Shown: positions 41,140 to 49,449 of the stretch, in pieces
How positions within the stretch are numbered: the stretch's first letter is position 1
Layout: the number at the start of each line of letters is the position of its first letter
Assembly: GCA_023228145.1 (NCBI GenBank)
Contig: JALOBU010000011.1
Coordinates: 18,132 to 82,131 of the forward strand
Origin: Bacteroidales bacterium
GTDB taxonomy: Bacteria > Bacteroidota > Bacteroidia > Bacteroidales > CAIWKO01
Length of the DNA: 64,000 nucleotides
Direction of reading: 5' to 3'
Translations under genes and position numbers: made by a program
Notes under the pieces: generated by a model
Database searches by the model: none
Seen by the model: the letters and a program-made list of their open reading frames with translations, nothing else
Told to the model about the DNA's origin: nothing

Positions 41140-42555
41140 ATGAAAAAAAGAATTTTATTATTTAGTTTCATTTGTGCAATGACAGCAATGTATACTTATG
41201 CACAACAGGACACAATTGTTGCCTGGACATTTCCAACCGGAAATTTAACAGATACAGTTGCTGATGCCGGAATAGCTGGAAATATCGGATCAAGAACAAT
41301 CATGCATGAAGGCGGCACAGGTGTAACTACTATGGTTCCGGGCGACGGGACATACGCTGAAGAAGTTACAGGCTGGGATAATGGTGATAATGTAAAATTC
41401 TGGTCTATCAAATTCAAAGCTGAGAATTATCATGATTTGGTTTTGTATTCAAAACAAAAATCAGATGCAACAGATTTCGGCCCAAAGGACTGGAAAGTTC
41501 AGTATAAAGTGGGTTCGTCAGGAACCTGGACAGATATTACCAGTGGAACCATTGTTTGTACCAATGACTGGACAGGTGGTGTTGTGAACGCACTGGCTAT
41601 TCCTATTACTACTCCCGGTAGCAATTCAATTTATATCCGCTGGATCATGACTTCAAATACAGCCACTAATGACGTTGATGTTTTAGCCACAGGCAAATCT
41701 GCTATAGATAACATCGTAATTATGGGCACCGCTGACTTGCCTGTTGAAACGGGTGATACTATTGTAGGATTTAATTTTGCTGATACAACCGATACGGAAT
41801 TTAATGCAGACTTTGGGCTATCAGGGAACCTGACATATAACATACAGGCTGAAGATACAGGATATAATGACAGGCCTTTGACTTATACCAATGGCTACTC
41901 GGATTATGCAGCAACTGCTACAGGATGGGATGGTGGTGATAGTGTGAAATTCTGGTCAATAAAGTTTAAAGCAAATGGCTATAAAGACATGAAAGTATGG
42001 TCGAAACAAAGGTCTGACGGAACAAACCCCGGCCCAAAAGATTGGAAGTTACAATGCCGTTTGAGCGGTGGCGAATGGGAAGATATTCCCGGGGGAAATA
42101 TTACTGTGGCCAACGACTGGACAACAGGAGTGGTTAGTGAACTGGCGTTACCAGCAACTATGAACGATCCCGGAACGACATCAATTTATATTCGGTGGAT
42201 TATGACATCGAACGAAAGTTCTAGCGGCAGTGACGTACTCCCGACGGGAATATCAAAAATTGATGATATCCTTGTTACAGGAACTTTATCAGGTTTAGGC
42301 ATTTCAAGTGTGATATATGAAAATAATGTTGGCGTGTATCCGAATCCATGTGCTGACATACTTAATATCAACTCATCAGAAGAAATAGCAAAAACAGAGA
42401 TTTATAATATGCTTGGCGCAAAAGTATATTCTAAAGCAGCGAAATCAAATGACTTACAGATAAATGTAAATCAATTTGAAGAAGGCCTTTATTTGGTAGT
42501 ATTACATTTTAATAATGAAACAAAAGTTGTTACCAGAAAGATCATTATTAAATAA
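41140..42555 (+). CDS. T9SS-secreted protein with two tandem repeats
   Basis: The 471-residue product has a signal peptide (1-21), two homologous repeats (about 24-200 and 206-385), and a type A sorting domain (about 395-471, YPNPCADILNI ending TRKIIIK). Each repeat runs DTIVxWxF...TGWDxGDxVKFWSIKFKAxxYxDxxxxSKQxSD...GPKDWKxQ...DWTxGVVxxLAxP...SIYIRWIMTSN, with IDxIxxxG at the end. Such beta-sandwich modules occur in Bacteroidota secreted proteins that bind carbohydrates or carry nuclease domains; there is no catalytic domain here. Being exported to the surface and encoded directly before a TonB receptor, it may help capture a ligand at the cell surface. That is inference. Confidence 0.85.
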   Translation: MKKRILLFSFICAMTAMYTYAQQDTIVAWTFPTGNLTDTVADAGIAGNIGSRTIMHEGGTGVTTMVPGDGTYAEEVTGWDNGDNVKFWSIKFKAENYHDLVLYSKQKSDATDFGPKDWKVQYKVGSSGTWTDITSGTIVCTNDWTGGVVNALAIPITTPGSNSIYIRWIMTSNTATNDVDVLATGKSAIDNIVIMGTADLPVETGDTIVGFNFADTTDTEFNADFGLSGNLTYNIQAEDTGYNDRPLTYTNGYSDYAATATGWDGGDSVKFWSIKFKANGYKDMKVWSKQRSDGTNPGPKDWKLQCRLSGGEWEDIPGGNITVANDWTTGVVSELALPATMNDPGTTSIYIRWIMTSNESSSGSDVLPTGISKIDDILVTGTLSGLGISSVIYENNVGVYPNPCADILNINSSEEIAKTEIYNMLGAKVYSKAAKSNDLQINVNQFEEGLYLVVLHFNNETKVVTRKIIIK

Positions 42556-42576
42556 AAAAACCAAATAATGAAATTG

Positions 42577-42614
42577 AAAGACTGTCGGCAGATAATTGCT
42601 GACAGTCTTTTTTT
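42577..42614 (+). terminator. Strong intrinsic-terminator-like hairpin abutting the receptor start codon
   Basis: The stem has a perfect 10-bp base (AAAGACTGTC, 42577-42586, with GACAGTCTTT, 42601-42610), extended by five more pairs including two G-U around the tetraloop ATAA, then seven T (42608-42614). The receptor ATG lies at 42618, three bases beyond. Any transcript of the receptor gene that starts upstream must cross it, so it may act as an attenuator rather than a simple terminator. Confidence 0.8.
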
Positions 42615-42617
42615 GCC

Positions 42618-44972
42618 ATGATAAAAAGATTTGCACTATACATCTTATTTTTATTTTCATTGTTTGTATCATACTCGCAAACTATTGAAGGATATATAAC
42701 TGATGCTGAAAATAAACCTTTACAGAATGTGAATGTCATTTTATCTGGCGTAAAGAAGGGAACAACAACCAACGAAAATGGATTTTACAGCCTAAGCGAT
42801 ATAAATAAAGGAAACTATATAATTGAAGTGAGTCACGTAGGCTATACATCGCATTCACAAAAAATAGAAATCAATAACGATATTGTCATTAAATTGGATT
42901 TCACTTTACAAAAAGAGATGATTAATATTGAAGAAGTGGTGATTCAGGCGAAATCAGAAGATAATTTTGATATCATTAATATTCCTGTTCGGACAAAACT
43001 CCTAGACGAACAGGATATTAAACAAATACCAGCAATATCAGCCAGCAAAATGTTTAATTCTATATCGGGAGTTAATACGAGCAGTGAATTTGGTATTTTT
43101 TCGACATCAACGGTTGTTTCACTAAGAGGTATAGGAGGAAATTCACAATCAGGTACTTTGGTTGTAATGGATGGAATGCCGCTAAACAAAACTGACGGAG
43201 GTTCTGTAAATTGGAACATTATTGATAAAGATAATATAGAAAAGGTTGAGATAATCAAAGGCCCGGGTTCCGCGTTGTATGGCTCGAATGCGATGGGCGG
43301 GATTATTAATTTTATCAGCAAGCCACCTGACGGAAATTTCGGTTGTAATGTCAGCGTTTCATCGGGTACTTATAGAACTTTGGAAGCAAAAACAAGCGTA
43401 ACGGGCTCATTATTGAAAAGATTAATCTACTGGAAAGCCTTTGCTAATTACCGCATCAGCGATGGTTATATCAACACACCTGATGAAATTATCAAAGAAA
43501 ATGATTCCATTGTGGTGCCTGTATTTCTCAAAGAATTTTTTGCAGGTGGTTCCCTAGGGTTTCATATCAACGAAAACAATAATATAGAATTATCTTTTAA
43601 TTATTTTGATGATATCAGGGGCAGAGGAGTTAAAATTTACGAGGATGTGGGCTCAAACATTGAGAGGGATACGTATCATGCATTTTTAAAATATAAAGGG
43701 CAAGTTAAGAAATGGAGGATTTATACAACTGCTTACGGAATGTACGAGAAGTATTTCAGGCTGAATGAATATTACAGCGATGGTTCTTATACTTTATATG
43801 AAGTGGATTCAAGGAGAGAAGATTATGGATTGCGAATATGGACTGAAACTCCCATAGGAAAAAAAAATGAAATCACATTTGGTGGAGAGGCAAAGATTGG
43901 GAAAGTTTATGGAAAAGACATTTATTATACTTCCACAGACCTGATTAAAAATAAAGGGTCTATGACAACATATGCGCTTTTTGTACAAGACAAGTTCACT
44001 TTTGGAAAGCAGAAATGGAGCCTTGTTGCAGGGGTACGTTTCGATGGCGCTATATTTTATGATGCGGCTTTTTCAATAGAAAACCCTTCGTATTCCATAG
44101 AATATTTAACAAATTTTCAATTTGATGATATTGATACAAAACAGTGGTCGGCAATTAGCCCGAAGCTAACTCTGCAGTTTGCCCCATCCATATATTTTAA
44201 ATCATACATTTCAGTAGCAAAAGGATTCAGGTCACCGATTTTGGACGACCTATGCCGCTCAGAAAACAGCCGTTACGGGTTCAGGGTAGCAAATCCTGCA
44301 ATAAAGCCGGAAAATATTTATAATATGGAGGTAGGATTTGACAAAACTTTTTTTAAAATACTAAGGACAGAATTATCATTTTATTATTCTGCCGGTTATG
44401 ATTTTATGTTTATGATTTCAACTTCTGATTCTGTTAACCTAGGATACACTATAGCGCCGATTTATCATGTAACCAACATAAGTAAAGTGAACATTTTTGG
44501 CATTGAAACGGATGTGTCATCTCCCATTGGAAAATATATTACAGCATTTTTCAATTACACATTTAATCATTCCACCATAGGCGATTTTAAAACCAATACT
44601 GAAGCAGACAGAGATCTGGAAGGGAAGTTTCTTCCTGATGTTCCGATGCATAAGTTCTCAACCGGCATTAACATGCTGACACAATACGGAAACCTTTCAA
44701 TAGCTGGTAAATATGTGGGTGAGTGTTGGGTTAAAGATGATAATACCATAGATTATATCTATTTAATGACAGATAAGTACTCTTCATATTTTACAGTGGA
44801 CATTAAATTGTGGCAAAAAATTAAACAATTTGAGTTTAGCATTGATATTGATAATTTATTTAATAAAGTTTATATCAATAACAGAGGTTACAAATCCCCT
44901 GGAAGAATGGTTTTTGGGAAAATGGTATTCCAGTTCAAAAATAAAGTGAATAAAAAATCTCGAATTGACTAA
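42618..44972 (+). CDS. TonB-dependent outer-membrane receptor with carboxypeptidase-like N-terminal domain
   Basis: The 784-residue product starts with a signal peptide (MIKRFALYILFLFSLFVSYSQ), followed by a carboxypeptidase-regulatory-like beta-sandwich (about 23-105, IEGYITDAENKPLQNVNVIL), a plug domain (about 115-235, VSLRGIGGNSQSGTLVVMDGMPLN and KVEIIKGPGSALYGSNAMGGIINFI) and a C-terminal 22-strand barrel (about 240-784). The barrel ends in an aromatic-rich strand (FGKMVFQFKNKVNK) consistent with BAM recognition. There is no SusD partner. It lies between the T9SS protein and the molybdopterin-like lipoprotein, inside the wtp region, suggesting that it imports the oxyanion or its chelate. 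The upstream hairpin may regulate its expression. Confidence 0.93.
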   Translation: MIKRFALYILFLFSLFVSYSQTIEGYITDAENKPLQNVNVILSGVKKGTTTNENGFYSLSDINKGNYIIEVSHVGYTSHSQKIEINNDIVIKLDFTLQKEMINIEEVVIQAKSEDNFDIINIPVRTKLLDEQDIKQIPAISASKMFNSISGVNTSSEFGIFSTSTVVSLRGIGGNSQSGTLVVMDGMPLNKTDGGSVNWNIIDKDNIEKVEIIKGPGSALYGSNAMGGIINFISKPPDGNFGCNVSVSSGTYRTLEAKTSVTGSLLKRLIYWKAFANYRISDGYINTPDEIIKENDSIVVPVFLKEFFAGGSLGFHINENNNIELSFNYFDDIRGRGVKIYEDVGSNIERDTYHAFLKYKGQVKKWRIYTTAYGMYEKYFRLNEYYSDGSYTLYEVDSRREDYGLRIWTETPIGKKNEITFGGEAKIGKVYGKDIYYTSTDLIKNKGSMTTYALFVQDKFTFGKQKWSLVAGVRFDGAIFYDAAFSIENPSYSIEYLTNFQFDDIDTKQWSAISPKLTLQFAPSIYFKSYISVAKGFRSPILDDLCRSENSRYGFRVANPAIKPENIYNMEVGFDKTFFKILRTELSFYYSAGYDFMFMISTSDSVNLGYTIAPIYHVTNISKVNIFGIETDVSSPIGKYITAFFNYTFNHSTIGDFKTNTEADRDLEGKFLPDVPMHKFSTGINMLTQYGNLSIAGKYVGECWVKDDNTIDYIYLMTDKYSSYFTVDIKLWQKIKQFEFSIDIDNLFNKVYINNRGYKSPGRMVFGKMVFQFKNKVNKKSRID

Positions 44973-45006
44973 ATAACAAATAAAATAAATCGATTAACCT
45001 TAAAAA

Positions 45007-46092
45007 ATGAAAAAAATGAGAAAAATGAAAACATGCTTGGTTATGTTGCTATCCGTTGCAATCTTTTATGGTTGCGGGCAGCCCAAAGTTGGGCCTGTTG
45101 GTGAAAATGAAACCCTTGAAGTTTCTTACGACAGTACCGATAAAACGAATGATTTTTATGATGATGCAGAAACTATTGCACTTAAAGGTGAACGTAAAGT
45201 TGAAGTAACAGGCGAGATATTAGATTCACGCATTATTGATTTTTCAAATTTGAAAAAACACAGTGTTATTGTTAAAGAAACAAAGTTTCAAACGCCTGCC
45301 GATTCATTTGTCGGTGCATATCGTTATGACGGGTATTCTTTATACGATATTTTAAATGAAGTAGTATTGAATAAAAAAAACAAGGAGGAATATTCTCCCA
45401 TTATTGACATCTTTGTGGAAATTGAAAACAATGCCGGAGAAAAAGTAGTGTTAAGTTGGGGGGAAATTTATTACCCGATACACCGGCATGAAATTATCAT
45501 TGCCACGGATGTCATGAGAATTGTTCCAAGTAAAACGAAAGAGTTATGGACTTTGCCGGAAAACACAAAACTTGTTGTAGGAAGTGACCTGATAACGGCA
45601 AGAAACATATCTAATCCTTCAAAAATTAAAATAATTTCTTACCCGACAGATATTGTGTCTCAAAAAGGGATGAAACCTTTATTTAGCCCCGAAGTTAAAA
45701 TATCAGATGGTGAAAAAGAAATTTTAACACTGAAAGATGCTCCCAAAAATATTGTAATGCAGAATTATCCCGCAATATTTTACGGAAAGGGCAGAGGTAT
45801 TCACAGCACGCAACCTTTTAAAGGGGTTATGGTAAAAGATATTTTGCATGATAATTTCTCTTTAAGTGAAGAATTAATAAAAAAAGGATTGATATTCGCT
45901 GTGGCAAAAGATGGTTACAGGAGTGTTTTTTCATACAGTGAGGTTATGAATAGAAATGACCAGGCAGAATTGCTTTTAATTACCAAGCTTGACGAAGAAG
46001 ATGGTTCGGTATTCAGGATTTATCCATCTATGGATTTTTTCAGTGACAGAGCCGTGAAAGCATTAACTGAAATAAGCTGCGTACTTTGGTAA
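45007..46092 (+). CDS. Lipoprotein with two molybdopterin-oxidoreductase-like domains, no catalytic Cys
   Basis: The 361-residue product has a lipoprotein signal peptide (Cys23, AIFYGC; the start may be M1, M4 or M7). The mature part has two halves resembling the SUOX-type molybdopterin-binding fold: KVEVTGEILDSRIIDFSNLKKHSVIVKE...GAYRYDGYSLYDIL...VEIENNAGEKVVLSWGEIYYP (about 65-160), and a shorter second copy with YGKGRGIHSTQPFKGVMVKDILHDNF and FAVAKDGYRSVFSYSEVM (about 255-325). The Cys that ligates molybdenum in the enzymes is absent; the only other Cys lies four residues from the C-terminus. It may bind a cofactor or its fragment rather than catalyse. The wtpB gene follows after 7 bases, so it is in the transport operon. 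Confidence 0.65.
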   Translation: MKKMRKMKTCLVMLLSVAIFYGCGQPKVGPVGENETLEVSYDSTDKTNDFYDDAETIALKGERKVEVTGEILDSRIIDFSNLKKHSVIVKETKFQTPADSFVGAYRYDGYSLYDILNEVVLNKKNKEEYSPIIDIFVEIENNAGEKVVLSWGEIYYPIHRHEIIIATDVMRIVPSKTKELWTLPENTKLVVGSDLITARNISNPSKIKIISYPTDIVSQKGMKPLFSPEVKISDGEKEILTLKDAPKNIVMQNYPAIFYGKGRGIHSTQPFKGVMVKDILHDNFSLSEELIKKGLIFAVAKDGYRSVFSYSEVMNRNDQAELLLITKLDEEDGSVFRIYPSMDFFSDRAVKALTEISCVLW

Positions 46093-46099
46093 AATCAAT

Positions 46100-46894
46100 A
46101 TGTCAGGCAAAAAGTATTTATCAATATCACCTTTTGGACTTTTGCTTGTTTTTCTGAGCAGTTTAATTCTATTGTTCATTATTGCTCCTATAGCAGGAAT
46201 GTTTTTTTCAACGCCGGCTTCTTCACTTTTTGACACTGCTCAGGACAAACAAGTACGCGATTCAATATGGCTAACGCTTTTTACTGCAATGGGGGCTACA
46301 TTGGTTGCGTCAATTGGAGCAATTCCTCTTGCATATTTGTTGGCGCGCAGAGAATTTCGTTTCAAAAGAGTTGTTCTTGGTGTTATTGATTTACCTATTG
46401 TTATACCTCATTCTGCGGCAGGCATTGCCATTTTAGGATTTATCTCCCGTGATACTTTTTTAGGAAAATCGGCATCTGTCTTTGGTATTGACCTGATTGG
46501 GCATCCATTAGGAATATCTGTTGCAATGGCATTTGTCAGCATCCCCTTTTTGATAAATGCTGCAAGGGATGGGTTCATGAATGTACCTGTCAGGTATGAA
46601 AAAGCAGCCCAGATTTTGGGAGCTTCTCCAATAAGAATATTTTTCAGCATTTCACTTCCCCTTGCTTGGAAAAGCATCGTCTCGGGTTTAATTATGATGT
46701 TTGCAAGAGGAATGAGTGAATTTGGCGCTGTGGTTATAGTTGCGTATCATCCCATGATTACCCCGGTTTTAATATATGAACGCTTTGGCTCGTTTGGGTT
46801 GAGTTACGCCCGCCCTGTTGCAGTTCTTTTTATTATTGTCTCATTGATATTCTTTATTATTTTAAGGCTATTAAGTAAAACAAAAAATGCTTGA
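46100..46894 (+). CDS. wtpB: Tungstate/molybdate ABC transporter permease
   Basis: This 264-residue membrane protein has about six TM helices, the first at about 12-32 (LLVFLSSLILLFIIAPIAGM), and the BPD_transp_1 coupling signature EKAAQILGASPIRIFFSISLPLAWKSI (about 169-195, EAA loop), with MMFARGMSEFGAVVIVAY typical of ModB/WtpB. It forms the channel for the oxyanion delivered by WtpA. It overlaps the ATPase gene by 8 bases, and they are translationally coupled. Confidence 0.93.
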   Translation: MSGKKYLSISPFGLLLVFLSSLILLFIIAPIAGMFFSTPASSLFDTAQDKQVRDSIWLTLFTAMGATLVASIGAIPLAYLLARREFRFKRVVLGVIDLPIVIPHSAAGIAILGFISRDTFLGKSASVFGIDLIGHPLGISVAMAFVSIPFLINAARDGFMNVPVRYEKAAQILGASPIRIFFSISLPLAWKSIVSGLIMMFARGMSEFGAVVIVAYHPMITPVLIYERFGSFGLSYARPVAVLFIIVSLIFFIILRLLSKTKNA

Positions 46895-47945
46895 ACTTAG
46901 AAACATATCAAAACGTATTGGTGATTTTGTTTTGGAGGATATTTCTTTTAATGTTTCAAAAGGCGATTATTTTGTTTTGCTGGGTGTTTCCGGAGCCGGA
47001 AAAACTATGTTGCTTGAAATCATAGCTGGCCTCAGAAACACTGATAAAGGGAATATTATACTTGACGGATTGGATATAACCAATATTAGAGCTAATAAGC
47101 GTGGAGTAGGCTTGGTATTTCAGGATAGTGCTATTTTCCCCCATTTAAATGTTGCGAAAAATATTGCATATTCTTTGCATGGAAAAGGCTTAACAAAAGC
47201 CGAAATTCAATCTCGTGTGATAAAATGGGCAGAGACAGTCAATATTGAAAACCTTCTCGAGCGCCAGTCAAACGGCCTTTCAGGAGGTGAAAAAAGAAGA
47301 GTCGCTCTTGCAAGAACGCTGGCTATGGAACCCGACATTTTATTGCTGGATGAACCATTATCATCATTAGATGTTTTGCTTCAATATGATATGATTAGGT
47401 TGTTAAAACAAATAAATACTTCCGGAAAAACAATCATGCATGTAACTCATGATTATAATGAAGCATATTCTCTTGCCAGAACCCTGGCAATAATAAATTC
47501 AGGGAAAATTGAGCAATTAGGTTTGCCGGAAGAAATATTTAAAAACCCCTACAGCAAGTTTGTGTCGGCAATGACCGGAATAAGAAACTTTTTTGTTTGT
47601 CATGAAATACAAAATGCAGGCAAATTATACAAAATACGCATTAAGGAAGGATTATCTGTTTTTTCATCAGAGTATTGTGCCCCGGGAAATCCTTTCTTTA
47701 TAAGAGAGGATGAGATTTCATTTACAAACCAAGACATAAATATTGAAGAAAATATCATTGAAGGAATAATTACAGACATTTTCCCGTCACCTGAATTCTA
47801 CAGCGTGGTTGTTGATGCCGGAGTTAATTTTTATGTTAGAGTGAAAAAACAGGATATGAAACTTTTATCTGTTAATATTGGCGGCAAAATACGGGTTCAA
47901 ATTCTGCCTGAAGTTGTAATTCCTGTTAAAAGAGATACAACGTAA
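46887..47945 (+). CDS. wtpC: Tungstate/molybdate ABC transporter ATPase
   Basis: The 352-residue protein has Walker A (LGVSGAGKTMLL, about 32-43), the Q-loop (LVFQDSAIFPH), signature LSGGEKRRVALAR (about 131-143), Walker B (ILLLDEPLSSLD, about 151-162) and the switch His (MHVTHDYNEAYS). The roughly 130-residue C-terminal part is beta-rich, like the TOBE/MOP regulatory domain of ModC and WtpC. It powers import through WtpB. It is the last gene of the inserted wtp region; about 100 bases follow before lpdA, which has its own promoter box. Confidence 0.93.
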   Translation: MLELRNISKRIGDFVLEDISFNVSKGDYFVLLGVSGAGKTMLLEIIAGLRNTDKGNIILDGLDITNIRANKRGVGLVFQDSAIFPHLNVAKNIAYSLHGKGLTKAEIQSRVIKWAETVNIENLLERQSNGLSGGEKRRVALARTLAMEPDILLLDEPLSSLDVLLQYDMIRLLKQINTSGKTIMHVTHDYNEAYSLARTLAIINSGKIEQLGLPEEIFKNPYSKFVSAMTGIRNFFVCHEIQNAGKLYKIRIKEGLSVFSSEYCAPGNPFFIREDEISFTNQDINIEENIIEGIITDIFPSPEFYSVVVDAGVNFYVRVKKQDMKLLSVNIGGKIRVQILPEVVIPVKRDTT

Positions 47946-48015
47946 ATCAAATTTTGACAAAAAATATCAGAAAGGGTTCTTTTGTAATCAATTAACTTTT
48001 TTAACCCTAATTTAC

Positions 48016-48023
48016 TACTTTTG
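48016..48023 (+). promoter_or_regulatory. -7 promoter box of lpdA
   Basis: TACTTTTG matches TAnnTTTG and ends 25 bases before the lpdA start codon. No TTG lies at the ideal -33 distance. Confidence 0.4.
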
Positions 48024-48048
48024 TCAAAGTTAAATCAAAGAGTTTTTT

Positions 48049-49440
48049 ATGAAATACGACATTATTATTATCGGCTCAGGCCCAGGAGGGTACGTGGCCG
48101 CTATCAGAGCAGCTCAATTAGGATTTTCAGTTGCTGTTGTTGAAAGGGCTGAATTAGGTGGCATTTGCCTGAACTGGGGGTGCATACCTACAAAAGCATT
48201 GTTGAAATCAGCACAGGTTTTTAACTATGCTAGGCATGCTTCTGATTACGGAGTGAAAATTTCAGGCGAACCTATGCCGGATTTTGAAGCTATAGTGAAA
48301 CGAAGCCGTACTGTTGCCGAAAATATGAGCAAAGGGATACAGTTTTTGTTTAAAAAGAATAAAATTGAAGTTATACAAGGCACAGGGAAAATCCTCCCGG
48401 ATAAAAAAGTTGAAGTAACTGATCCAAATGGAAACATAACAACCTATGAAGCTGCTCACATAATCATTGCAACCGGTGCACGCTCACGGACATTGCCGAA
48501 TCTTCCGATAGATAACAAAAAAATAATAGGTTACCGTAAAGCGATGACATTGGAAAAACAACCACAATCATTGCTTGTTGTTGGCTCGGGAGCCATTGGT
48601 TCCGAGTTTGCCCATTTCTATAATACCATTGGTACAAAAGTTACATTGGTTGAAATGCTTCCCAATATTGTCCCTATTGAAGATGAAGAAGTATCAAAGC
48701 AGTTAGAGCGTAGTTTTAAAAAGAACGGCATGAAAGTATATACTTCTTCAACCGTTGAAAATGTTGATATCAGCGGAGATTTATGCAAAGTGTTGATTAA
48801 AACTCCTAAAGGTGAAGAAACTGTTGAAGCTGAAATTGTGCTTTCTGCGGTTGGTGTGAGCACTAATATTGAAGGCATTGGACTCGAGGAGTGTGGTATT
48901 CGGGCGGAAAAAGGCAAAGTAATGGTTGATGATTTTTACCGTACAAATGTTGAAGGCTACTTTGCCATCGGTGATATCGTGAAAGGCCCCGCGCTGGCGC
49001 ATGTGGCATCACGCGAAGGCATCATCTGTGTTGAAAAAATAGCAGGAAAAGATGTGAAACCTATGGATTATAACAATATTCCAGGCTGTACTTACACCTA
49101 TCCCGAGATAGCTTCAGTCGGGTTAACCGAAAAAGCAGCTCTTGAAGCTGGCCACGAAATAAAGGTGGGCAAATTTCCTTTCACTGCCTCGGGAAAAGCA
49201 ACAGCTTCAGGTTTCAGAGATGGCTTCATTAAGGTTATTTTTGATGCCAAATCAGGGATGTGGCTGGGAGCACATTTCATAGGTGAAAATGTTACTGAAA
49301 TGATTGCAGAAGCTGTGGTGGCACGAACTTTGGGAACAACAGTGCACGAAATTTTATCTTCAGTGCATCCGCATCCCACAATGTCGGAAGCAGTGATGGA
49401 GGCAGTGGCGGCAGCTTACGGAGAAGTAATTCACATTTAA
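48049..49440 (+). CDS. lpdA: Dihydrolipoyl dehydrogenase (E3)
   Basis: The flavoprotein reoxidises the lipoyl groups of 2-oxoacid dehydrogenases or the glycine cleavage system with NAD. The 463 residues show FAD binding GSGPGGYVAAIRAAQLG (8-24), the redox disulfide GGICLNWGCIPTKALL (Cys pair about 42 and 47), NAD binding VVGSGAIGSEFA (about 177-188), AIGDIVKGPALAH (about 306-318), and the C-terminal HPHPTMSEAV with the catalytic His-Glu pair. All motifs are intact. It stands alone in front of the asnB cluster, 9 bases before asnB. The partner E1 and E2 genes are not in the window, though lipB is. Confidence 0.96.
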   Translation: MKYDIIIIGSGPGGYVAAIRAAQLGFSVAVVERAELGGICLNWGCIPTKALLKSAQVFNYARHASDYGVKISGEPMPDFEAIVKRSRTVAENMSKGIQFLFKKNKIEVIQGTGKILPDKKVEVTDPNGNITTYEAAHIIIATGARSRTLPNLPIDNKKIIGYRKAMTLEKQPQSLLVVGSGAIGSEFAHFYNTIGTKVTLVEMLPNIVPIEDEEVSKQLERSFKKNGMKVYTSSTVENVDISGDLCKVLIKTPKGEETVEAEIVLSAVGVSTNIEGIGLEECGIRAEKGKVMVDDFYRTNVEGYFAIGDIVKGPALAHVASREGIICVEKIAGKDVKPMDYNNIPGCTYTYPEIASVGLTEKAALEAGHEIKVGKFPFTASGKATASGFRDGFIKVIFDAKSGMWLGAHFIGENVTEMIAEAVVARTLGTTVHEILSSVHPHPTMSEAVMEAVAAAYGEVIHI

Positions 49441-49449
49441 TCCTACCCA

